Part shown: positions 35,561 through 44,607 of the stretch, one piece after another
Layout of the letters: each line of letters opens with the position of its first letter
How positions within the stretch are numbered: position 1 is the stretch's first letter
Source: Episyrphus balteatus
Lineage: Eukaryota > Arthropoda > Insecta > Diptera > Syrphidae
NCBI RefSeq assembly: GCF_945859705.1
Contig: NC_079138.1
Span: 4,278,001-4,342,000, forward strand
DNA length: 64,000 bases
Reading direction: 5' to 3'
Made by a program: the position numbers and the translations under genes
Notes under the pieces: model-generated
Told to the model about the DNA's origin: nothing
Databases searched by the model: none
Seen by the model: only the letters and a program-made list of their open reading frames with translations

Positions 35561-36594
35561 AATATAGGATTTAATGACATCTTCTTTCAAAATTAAGAGG
35601 TCTACCGGATCGAAGCTTGGCATTTTACCCTCAAGCCTGTGGGAACCTTAGAAGTGAAAAACGCTCCTAACAGGCTGCATGACCTAAGTTCCAATTTCTG
35701 GATTGAAAGACCTTTGGTTTTCAAAAGTAGACATTATTAGCTTTAATTTGAGATTAAATTTGCCTTTTAACTCCATAAGTTCAAAGGGACGCAGCGTACT
35801 ATATGAGACTTTTTCCGGAATTATTCGTAGGTTTGTGCATATACATACTTTGGGTCGTAAGAATCTATCATTTGTATTAAAATGCTAATGACTTTTATTT
35901 TTTTATTTTATTGTGAAATAATTCCTTAACTCGTCGACCAACAAATTAAAAAAAACAAGACTTTATGAAACTTCCATCGCTTCTAACCTTAAAACCAGCT
36001 CTGTTATGAAACTGACAACCTTTGACCCGGAAAACGTATCAATTTGAGAAGAAGATGGCATTACATTTAATTTAACACCAATATCGTCTTTAAGCTCTAC
36101 CTATGAGATACACCATGCACTTTATTAAGCCAACGCCCAACAGTGCCTAATGCAGACGGGAAGACCTGTGGTTTTCGTAACTACTAATAGCCCTCTTTCA
36201 CTTCAAATTTGAAATTTTCTTTAGCTCGATGAGTTAAGCGTTTCTGTAGTGGCCTAACAAAATCTTGAGTGAATTTTGAGCAATTTGATTTAAGGCGCAT
36301 TTTTAGAAAAAATATCAAAACCGTTAGAAATCGTTATAAACATTTTTCGGAAAAAAACTATTTTAAGTGAAATTGTTATGAAATTTTGCAGAAATTATTT
36401 ATCTACATTCCAAATTTCAGAAAAAAATTACCTAATTAAAAATTATCTAAAATTTGACTATTAAAAAAAAAAATCAAACTTTCTTCATCAAAATATTGAA
36501 ACTATTAAAAACTAGCACTTGATTCCTTTTTGCATAAAATCGTAAGTAATTTTTGAGTAAAATCTAGGTACTTTTCTAAAATTGGTATAATATA
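35561..36594. other. Nothing recognised
   Basis: Unique A+T-rich DNA between two small transposons. Only short frames are present. Confidence 0.4.
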
Positions 36595-36919
36595 ATATAC
36601 ATTAGGGTGGTCCTTATTTTACTCTTTTGCGAAAATTGAGTGCGACGCCCACTAAATTGGTTCCAAATCAGGAAAAAAACATACCCTATTTTTTTTTCAA
36701 ATTTTTATCTCTGACCCTTGCTGGCCCTATTTTGATAAGAAGTTACTATAGCAGGAGCGATATTCTGTGTCCAGTGTAGGGTAAATTGCAAATATTTGAT
36801 ATAAACTTCTTAATGAAATAGGGTCAGGAAGGGCATTAGGGCATTTTTTTTCCTGATTTGGAAACATTCTAGGGGGCGTCCCCAATTTTTTTTTTCCTAA
36901 GGACCACCCTAATATACAT
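36595..36919. mobile_element. hAT MITE (36603-36911) with exact 8-bp TSD
   Basis: The ends TAGGGTGGTCCTTA and, in complement, TAGGGTGGTCCTTA are flanked by ATATACAT at 36595-36602 and 36912-36919. The 309-bp interior also shows longer-range complementarity ('gaccctngctggcccta' against 'agggtcaggaagggc'). It is non-coding. Confidence 0.9.
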
Positions 36920-37654
36920 GGTATTAGATATTTATTTTATAATGAAAAAAGTCTTGTTTTCGCCAGTTTGTTCTCGGTTTCTTTTTTAGAATATAAAAAT
37001 ATCAATTGAATCACCAATTGGAAAAAGGTAATAAATCCATCTCATCTTATTGTTGGCAAACCGCAAATAACTGCATAACTTCTTTATTTGACGGTTCTTA
37101 AAATGTGGTAAGGCTAGTCTCACGTTAGTCATAAAATTTGAAAATTGTCACTTTACAAACAACCTGTAATATCGCTAAGTGTCATTGCTATATTGACATA
37201 CAACATTAAAATTTATCAGCAGGAAGAAGGTAATAAAGCCGGGATTTGTTTCTTTCTTTAAACTATTGTTTTTAAAATCACTTGTTTATGATTTCTATTA
37301 AAAAAAGAGACCGGAAAAAAACAAGGGCGGCAAGGGACTTTCCCTGCTAGATGCAGGAAGATATATATAGTCCATTGGAATGTTACAAAAATTTGACCGA
37401 ACCTTGCATTTTGGGTAGGACAAGATTTTTTTTGTTTTGATCTGTAGGGGAGGTTAATGTGAGTATACAATCCAGTTTTCGGGGTTGAAAGCCCCCCCCC
37501 CCCATTTGGCCGCCATCTTGGAAAAAGGGGTGTTAACTGTTTTTTATCGATATGCAACATGCGAACCGTAAGTACCTTGGAAAAAGGTAACAATTTATTT
37601 TCGTACTTTTATATGTTTATTTTATTTTTGTTTACTTCAATACAGACTGATTCA
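36920..37654. other. Nothing recognised
   Basis: A run of 12 C at 37492-37503 and unique flanking sequence only. Confidence 0.4.
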
Positions 37655-38095
37655 AAAAGATATGTAGGTTGGGTTGAAACAAGAAAAAAATCCAAGTACG
37701 GGGGTCCATTCCGTACCGTTTAGTCAGGAAGGAGAGCAATTTTCTAAAAAAAATGTCTTACTTTTGAAAAAAAAAATTACTAAAAATCAACGATTACACC
37801 CATTTTAACGTGTTATTTTTTTTGTAAAGCCGAAACCTTTTCTTTTATATTAATTTTAATTAAACCTGTTTTATGGAATAGCTTTTGAAAAAAATAATTT
37901 TCAAAATACGAAAAAAATATTTTGAACTAATTTTTTTCAAAATTTTATATAATTAAGCACTAATTAAGTTTTCAAAATTCAATGCTGTAATGTGTTTTCA
38001 AACAAAAACAGAAAACCGTATGCAAAAGAGTCTTGTCGTTTTCGAGAAATTAAAAAGGAAACAAAACTACTTTTTTTCTAATAACCCCATTATTG
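37655..38095 (+). repeat. Dispersed repeat 'GGGGCAATTTTCTAA', second long copy
   Basis: It aligns along its length with 3125-3595. Shared blocks are 'taggttgggt', 'gtttagtcaggaaggag' (against 'gtttagtcaggagggg'), 'gcaattttctaaaaaaa', 'aaaatcaacgattacacc' and 'attaagttttcaaaattcaa', then 'acagaaaaccgtatgcaaaa' and 'ttgtcgttttcgagaaatta'. Divergence is moderate and no ends were identified. Confidence 0.7.
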
Positions 38096-39723
38096 TTTGT
38101 TTTTACTTAAAAAAAGTATTTCGTGGTTCTACATACCACCAATGATTTTTTTTACGATGTTCGCATTTGCTAGTAATAATAACATATTTCTCCATTGAAC
38201 AAAAATGGAAGGTGTCAAATTAGCCTTTGGACTTGACCAATTCAGCTTTAATAAACAGTGATAAGCTTTGGAGAATGGGTCACTTCTCATTCTCAACACT
38301 TTAATTCAAGTGATATTTTTGAAAATCTTTATTTTTTTTCATAGAATAAAGAGGTCGAACGACAACTTGAATTTTGGTCTCATATACTTTTTTTTCTCAA
38401 TTTTTTCATTTTCATTCTTCGGGGAATGTGATAAAAACCAAAAGCGTTCCTAATACTGCGTGGAAATTTGATTTTTCGTTATTTGTTGACATTCCGTTTG
38501 TGACTTGGTTTTACATATAGGTATCGTAGTGGCTTTTTAATACCCTAGTTTGATTTTTTTTTTTAAATATTTTTTAAAATAAGTTTTTAAATTTTAATCA
38601 TTAGGACTTGATAACTATCTTTAATGAATAGTTATTTAAATTTGCTTCTTGCAACCGATTTTGCCGCCCCTAAAATTTATTTGTTTATTGTGCATTTTAA
38701 GAGACGTGACCTTTCAAAGCAAAAGTTACTTTATAAAGTAAAAAATGGTACAAATTAAAAGTTATTTGTATAGAAGACTAGCGTATTTCTACTTAAACCA
38801 AAATATTAAAGGACTTTCTTGCGTTGGTTGAAAGAGCGTTGTGTTGCCACTTTCAAAAAATTTTTGCAAAATAAAGTAGATTACAAAATTTTAGCAGTAG
38901 ATTTTGGAGCGAACACAGAGTCAACTTTTTTCATTAATAACACCTGACACTTACCGGAGAAGTTTTCTTACTATGTCTGGGGTGCTAGCCGCCCATGGAT
39001 TCTTGCTGTAAAGGCCTTAAGTAAATTAAATTGCAATTTTGTAATGAAAATTGAACAACAAATAATAAATGTAAATTTTTTTCGAATCAAAAAAACTGAG
39101 TAAAACAAATAGAAAATCTACTGACATACAAAAAACTCCATATTCACCTTTAGGGTTTTTTTCATTTTTTTTTTTCAAGTGACTTGTGAACCTTCTAAAA
39201 CTTCTTTGATCGATCGTAAAATTTTTTGCAGTTATTTAAGTTCCAAATGGCACCCATCCTGGCTATGTATATCAAAAAATAAGACCACTTTTTTACTCTA
39301 CCCTAGCGTACACATCATTTGGGACAGCAACATAAAATTTAATCAAAAAAAAAAAAAAAAACATTACCTCAGAGGTCCCAATGAAATAAATTTTTATTTT
39401 TTAAAGAAAAATTACATAATATCTTGAGGCCTCAAACAATATTACTTATTGAATAATCTTAGCGATCAACAAATGATAGGTACATCAGGGTGTCTAAAAA
39501 AAATGAGAGTGTATACGTACATTTTTGTCCGTTCCCTAGATATCAAAGGGTCCCCAAAATTAAGTCTTGCCCCGGAGCGGAGGCCCCGACAACTCAACGT
39601 ACGCCCCTGAGGAAAAGGAAGATATTATGTACATTAGTAAAACCATGGAAAATATGTTATTTGTCTCTTTTGATGAACAGTTTGTTTGTCATTTATCATT
39701 TATTACTCAAAATATATGTATAC
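38096..39723. other. Nothing recognised
   Basis: A+T-rich, with short unsupported frames on both strands and no repeat partner in the window. Confidence 0.4.
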
Positions 39724-39805
39724 GCAAACGCTACACAACGCTTCACAACGCTAAACAACGCTACACAACGCGCCATAACGTGAAACAACGCGATACAAAG
39801 CGAAC
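39724..39805 (+). repeat. Short degenerate 10-bp array (ACGCTACACA)
   Basis: About eight units of an ACAACGCTAC-type 10-mer are present, with decay toward the right (ACGCGCCATA, ACGTGAAACA). The unit is related to the long array at 40161-40748, which lies about 350 bp downstream. Confidence 0.8.
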
Positions 39806-40050
39806 AACAAAATTAAAACACCACACCTAGGAACGGAGGACTACTAGACAAAAATAAAAACATAATTAAATTAAACATTTAAATATTTCTCTGGGGGGAG
39901 GGGTCATATTTTCCTATAAAAAGGGCCACACCACACCACACACAAATTATTCAGTCTGTCCGTGGTCGTCGACCAGTGCACATCGGTAAGCAGCTCCTGG
40001 GGATCGGTAAGTGATCGCATGTCTCATGAGACATGTAGTATGTTGTATAT

Positions 40051-40160
40051 TTCATGTTGCAAGTTGCATGTTGCATGTAACATGTTGCATGTTGAATGTT
40101 GCATGTTACATGTTACATGTTACATGTTGCATGTTGTATGTTCCATGACGCATGTTGCGT
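40051..40160 (+). repeat. 7-bp tandem array (CATGTTG)
   Basis: About 15 consecutive units keep a 7-bp phase: CATGTTG, CATGTAA, CATGTTA, TATGTTC, CATGACG and CGTGACA among them. The last units drift toward the sequence of the 10-bp array that follows without a break. Confidence 0.88.
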
Positions 40161-40748
40161 GACACGACGCGACACAACGCGACACGACGCGACACAACGC
40201 GACACGACGCGACCCAACGCGACACAACGCGACACGACGCGACACAACGCGACACAACGCGACACGACGCTACACAACGCGACAAGACGCGACACAACGC
40301 GACACAACGCGACACGACGCGACCCAACGCGACACAACACGACACGACGCGACACAACGCGACACGACGCTACACAACGCGACACAACGCGACACGACGC
40401 GACACAACGCGACACAACGCGACACGACGCGACACAACGCGACCCAACGCGACACAACGCGACACGACACGACACAACACCATTCAACGCAACGCGACAC
40501 AACGCGACACGACACAACACCATACAACGCGACGCGACACAACGCGACACGACGCGACACAACGCGACACGACGTGACACAACGCGACACGACACGACCC
40601 AACGCGAGACAACGCGACACGACGCGACACAACGCGACACGACGCGACACAACGGGACACAACGCGACACTACGCGACACAACGCGACACAACGCGACAA
40701 GACGCGACACAACGCGACACGACGCGACACAACACGATACAACGCGAC
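40161..40748 (+). repeat. 10-bp tandem array, about 59 units (GACACRACGC)
   Basis: The unit GACACAACGC alternates with GACACGACGC, often in an order G-A-A that gives a higher-order 30-bp pattern. A shift of phase and a duplicated block of about 40 bp ('gacacaacaccat') occur near 40470-40530. The array is G+C-rich and CpG-dense inside A+T-rich DNA. Because the unit almost lacks T and neither strand can form a stop, frames of over 200 codons cross it in several frames. These are by-products of composition, not genes. Confidence 0.95.
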
Positions 40749-41305
40749 TTTTGGTTTTTCTCTTCCACCCTACAAGCTGCAATGAGAGGAAAAACTCCAC
40801 AGTGCTTATATGTGGTAGTTTTCCCGTGCATTTTAAATGGCACCAACACATTCAACTGTGGAGTTGGGCTCAAAACAATTAAAAACAATTTAAGTGCTCA
40901 GTAGGAAATAAATTCATAAAAAAATAATATACCTAATAAATTCAAAACACGAACCTTTTTTTTTTATTTCTGTACATATTTATTGAAAGGTGGGTGTCTG
41001 GAGTGAGCTATTTGAGCTATTCAAGTTCATGTACAAACCAAAATCATGTTTAAATTCAAAATTTGTGAGGACATCTACTGGTGAAAGGAAGGTATTAAAC
41101 GAATTGTAGTTTTCACACGTATTCACAGATAGGAAAACAAGAGAAAAATAAGAGAGATTATCTGAAATTAAATTTGCGGGTGTTTTAGGTAAGAGGGGTA
41201 CGAGTCGGATCTCTAGGTATTCCTTCCTCTATTATATAAGCACTGTGGAGTTTTTCCTCTCATTGCAGCTTGTAGGGTGGAAGAGAAAAACCAACCGAAG
41301 TCGCT
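40745..41305. mobile_element. Inverted-repeat element abutting the 10-bp array
   Basis: Bases 40745-40812 are complementary to 41234-41305. Both contain GCGACTT, then GGTTTTTCTCTTCCACCCTA, CAAGCTGCAATGAGAGG and AAAAACTCCACAGTGCTTAT. The arms of about 70 bp enclose about 420 bp of non-coding sequence. The left end starts exactly where the tandem array stops. Confidence 0.8.
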
Positions 41306-41328
41306 TCTCTAGGTATTCCTTCCTCTAT
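41210..41328. repeat. 23-bp direct repeat bracketing the right arm
   Basis: The 23-bp sequence starting TCTCTAGGTATTCCTTCC and ending TCTAT occurs at 41210-41232 and again, identically, at 41306-41328. The copies lie immediately before and after the right arm of the inverted-repeat element. Confidence 0.9.
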
Positions 41329-42029
41329 GGAACGCACCCTGAATAACTCTGGGTATTTTGTCAGAGCGCGGAATTCAGAGTTATCAAAATCAAATCAGCT
41401 GTTGTCATTTAAGAAAAAAAAAAAAATTTGTTTGGCGTGCGAAAAGTGATTTGTCGTTTTTGGATACACAATTTGTGTGGTAAATTAAAGATTTTTCACA
41501 AAATTCATGAAATAAGAAACTAAATAAAGAACAAAATGTCAAAACAGAAATCAGCTGATGAAACTAATGCTCTGAGGTGTTCGATGTAAAAAGAAAACCC
41601 GAGAAACTCTGATTTTTGTGACAACTGATTGACATGATCTCAGGGTATACAACGAACAGACCTAATGCAAATGATATATCATGCATTGCGAATGTTAAGT
41701 GTTGGTTGTCAAACTTTTGTGACGTCACGGACACCCACTGAGCTGAGGCAAGTAATAATTTTTGGTGCGATTTCACTTTAATTTCTGTTATTGCATTTCC
41801 TCGTATTAACTATTGGGTGACATATATTGAAAAAACAAATAAATATTAACATAATATAATAAGAAAACTACAAATCAAATTTGTGCCATGATTTGCTTTG
41901 AATTCGAATGCTGAAGTAGAAATGTCAAACTCATTGAATAGAATAGATAAATGCAAATGTAGCAGCTGGGTTAATTTTTGTAGTTAAATTTTCATTTTGA
42001 CACACACGTAAAAAAGTAAACTTTTACCC
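41329..42029. other. Nothing firmly recognised
   Basis: A weak inverted pair around 'aactctg' (41349 and 41390) and a TGACGTCA-like site near 41722 were noted. There is no coding evidence. Confidence 0.35.
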
Positions 42030-42185
42030 TAAAGCCTGGTACGCTGCTCGCGCTAAATTTTAGCTGAGATAAAATTCCCATACAAGTTATCGATAACTTG
42101 TATGGGATCCATTTTATCTCGGCTAAAAATTTTCGATAATTTGTATGAGAGCTAAAATTTAGCGCGAGCAGCGTACCAGGCTTAA
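42030..42185. mobile_element. Palindromic MITE (42033-42182), CCTGGTACGC family, TAA target
   Basis: The 150 bp form a nearly complete palindrome. The arms run AGCCTGGTACGCTGCTCGCG then CTAAATTTTAGC, centred near 42095 (ACAAGTTATCGATAACTTGT). TAA lies on each side (42030-42032 and 42183-42185). The TWA target and its relatives at 14284 and 55872 support a PIF/Harbinger-type family. Confidence 0.88.
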
Positions 42186-42810
42186 CCAAAAATGCCAGAA
42201 AAGAAATAAATATAAAATGGTGGTGAAGCGATTTGTAATCAAAAACCATTTGCCTTTTATTGCAAATTTTGACCACCGCAGTAGCTCATTTCAACTTAAA
42301 GCAAAATTCCAAATCCGAATTAGCCCTGTTCAGTTTAGTTTTAGTTTTTCAGTGGAACACACCTTATTAAAAAATCAATACAAGCAAAAAGGCATGACTA
42401 TCAGGGAAAAATCAATATGGAAGGTAAAATCAGGTATTACCGAAGATGCAGATGTACTGCGGCTTTCTGACTTTCGTCAGATTTCTTATTACTGAACCCG
42501 TCGAATTTTGTTTTACCAAATTTTGTCGAAATATGTGTTAGCCCAGTCTAAATATGTGTGCGGAATTTCAATCAATTACGATTCATAGTTCCGATTTTAC
42601 AGATTTTTTTCTCCGTTCTCCCATATACAAAGGGCACTACTCTGTGCGCAGGTGCGGAAGCGAAAGTTATAGAATGACATTTGGGTTAAAAGAAACATTA
42701 AAAATTAGCTTAAAAATGAGTTTGGATGAAAATTGTCTGATGATAATCGCTCTGTCCGGTAAGTTAGTTGATGTGAACCCCCCTAATCACTGCGCCTTCG
42801 GTAATAGTAA
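42186..42810 (+). other. Two unrecognised short open frames
   Basis: Frames at 42217-42495 (92 codons, ATG start) and 42554-42877 (107 codons) have a more protein-like composition than most frames in the window. The second reaches a donor-like CCG/GTAAGT near 42757. No domain is recognised and no splice partners were found. The second frame also runs into the palindromic element downstream. They are reported as sequence, not as genes. Confidence 0.2.
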
Positions 42811-43206
42811 TAATATCATGCGCAGATTGTCAAAAACAAAAACGGTCAAAATGAAAGAATCTAAGATGGATTTTTAAGTTTTTGACAGCTGTCAAAATCT
42901 ATTGGTATTATTTTTGTTTATTTTGGAAATTGTTGTTGCTTTTCACTTTGACAAATCAAACGTGATAAACTTACGGCCCCATTTTGCAAAAATTTTCAGA
43001 GGAGAGCGAAAATGAAAACGCTAATGATATAACTCTCTTCAGTTCTGCGAATTTGTGCAAAATTTGCAAGATGGCGTTAGACTTATGACAACAATTCCCA
43101 AGACAAACAACAACAATTTCAACAGGGCAGCTATCAAAATCTTAGGAAGCCATATTTTATTTTTTCATCTGACAGTTCTCGTTAGTAACTATCTGCTCAT
43201 ATTAAG

Positions 43207-43357
43207 TCTGTTTGGGTACTTCCTAAAACAGAAATATTTCTACTTTTTTCAACATTTTTGACCCAATTCCTGTTTGGGTACTCTGGATCTGTGTAGTTTT
43301 GTACATTATTTTTGACAAAAATTGTAATATTTCTGTTTTAGGCAGTACCCAACCAGA
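43207..43357. mobile_element. MITE with TCTGTTTGGGTACT ends
   Basis: The left end reads TCTGTTTGGGTACTTCC then TAAAACAGAAATATT. The complement of the right end reads TCTGGTTGGGTACTGCC then TAAAACAGAAATATT. A solo fragment of the same end lies near 28560-28605. Confidence 0.78.
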
Positions 43358-43461
43358 TCTATTATTACCTTGTCTCGTTAAGTTTCGTTAAGTGCGAGAA
43401 ATGAGAAATATACATGGTATTAAGAAAGAAGCGTTATCTTTTACGTTCTCTTCTGCTCATC

Positions 43462-43641
43462 ATTGTATATATATTTCTATAGTACTATCATGAAGTCGAA
43501 TTTAGTATTAGTTCATGTCGCCACTTTTTTGAGGTGGCGCTCAGTGTGTTTTTTTCATACAAATTCTGATTTTTCAAGTCACCACTAGAGTTCCTAAGAT
43601 CGTTTTACTTCATGATAGTACTATGGAAATATATATACAAT
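43462..43641. mobile_element. MITE with ATAGTACTATCATGAAG arms
   Basis: An inverted repeat of about 34 bp (ATTGTATATATATTTC, one mismatch, then ATAGTACTATCATGAAG) spans 43462-43495 and 43608-43641. The interior holds a short hairpin GCCACTTTTTTGAGGTGGC. It is non-coding. Confidence 0.8.
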
Positions 43642-43830
43642 GCTGCGCATGTGTGCAAAATTGCAAAATGGGGTTGTAAATTTACTACCTTTGATTTGTC
43701 AAAAGCAACAACAATTTCCAAAAAAAAAAACAGCAACAATTTCTATGGTGCAGTTGTCCGAAACCTATAGGAAGCCATTTTAGATTTTCATCAACATCTG
43801 CGCATGATATTATATTTTCCCCTTATACCA

Positions 43831-44230
43831 GACCGGTTCCTTTGGGAGGTGGCAAAGTACTACTAACGCACTTTCAACGAATTCAATAGCCCTGTTCCAT
43901 TGGAGGTGGTAGTTTACTATTAGTAGATGTTTTGGTTAATCTAGTACTATCATCTTGTATTGAATTCGTTGAAAGTGCGTTCCATTGAAAATCGCTAGTA
44001 AACTACTAGTAGTACTTTACCACCTCCCAACCCTACTAACAGTTTTGCTTCTATAATGCTTTATAGAAGCAACAATTGCATCTGTAAAGCTTTATAGAAC
44101 CAAAATTGTTTGTCGGGTAAGGAACAGGGCTAATATAAATCGTATCTACTCGGGAAGAAGATCATGAGTAGATGATAGTACTAGATTAACCAAAACATCT
44201 ACTATTAGTAAACTACCACCTCCAATGGAA
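43831..44230. mobile_element. Cluster of GCCCTGTTCC MITEs with a nested tiny palindrome
   Basis: A truncated copy (43831-43886) is followed by a copy from 43889 (after TA) to 44130 (before TA), and then by a further copy in opposite orientation to about 44230. The middle copy is split within its right end (CCTCCCAA / GGAACAGGGC) by the palindrome at 44031-44118. The blocks match the single copy at 35089-35276. Confidence 0.75.
44031..44118. mobile_element. Tiny palindromic element, copy 2 (CCC...ACAATTTTGC ends)
   Basis: The arms read CTAACAGTTTTGCTTCTATA and, in complement at the right, CAAACAATTTTGGTTCTATA, then AAGCTTTACAGA, around 'agcaacaattgcat'. It begins CCC and ends GGG like copy 1 and the 24536 element. 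It interrupts a MITE whose uninterrupted sequence is known from 35089-35276, so the insertion is directly visible. Confidence 0.8.
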
Positions 44231-44445
44231 CAGAACTAATATTGCAAATTGCCATTATTGCCATTATTTAAACAAAAAAAAAATGGCGGAACAATTATAC
44301 AACGAAAATAAAACTGGTAATAAAATTGCAAAAATACTGTCAAGTTTGCCAGGTTGTGTAATACCGGCATAATGCGCTTTTCACAATGTCGGATACCCCA
44401 CAAGACCAAACAATACCCAAACTGAGATTTATTCTCAGGATTACA

Positions 44446-44607
44446 GCTCTGTTCCGCATTTGAGGTGGTAATTGTCTCACGAGTAGATTTAGTACCACAA
44501 TTAACACAAATAATCTTCTACTCGAGGTGATAGGACAATGTGTTTAGCTGGTTGTACTAGTTTCTACTCACGAGTAAACTATATACCACCTCCAATGAAA
44601 CAAGACT
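44446..44607. mobile_element. GCCCTGTTCC MITE, diverged third copy
   Basis: It starts GCTCTGTTCCGCATTTGAGG then TGGTA and ends with the complement, TACCACCTCCAATGAAACAA then GAC. TTA flanks both sides. The interior is diverged but keeps 'actcacgagta'-type inverted words. Confidence 0.6.

Larger units (their letters stand above)
42811..43812. mobile_element. 1.0-kb inverted-repeat element with nested MITEs
   Basis: TAATATCATGCGCAGA at 42811-42826 is complementary to 43797-43812. Further inward, 'ggaaattgttgttgcttttc' and 'tttgacaaatcaaa' near 42927-42961 are complementary to 43692-43725. 'ccccattttgcaaaa' near 42978 pairs with 43660. The centre is occupied by two smaller inverted-repeat elements (43207-43357 and 43462-43641). 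Confidence 0.7.

Noticed and set aside
37492..37503. C and G homopolymers (37492-37503, 52954-52971) as functional G-quadruplex sites
   Set aside because: Single homopolymer runs without further G-tracts or conservation are insufficient evidence.
40051..40748. Possible CRISPR array or telomeric repeat
   Set aside because: The units are contiguous with no spacers, and neither 7- nor 10-bp unit matches an insect telomere repeat (TTAGG). It is a plain tandem array.
40096..40882. Frames of 100-229 codons on both strands across 40.1-40.9 kb
   Set aside because: The 10-bp unit almost lacks T and contains no stop in any frame, so long frames are a compositional by-product. The predicted peptides are pure RDTTRHNATQ- or VVSRCVA-type periodicity.
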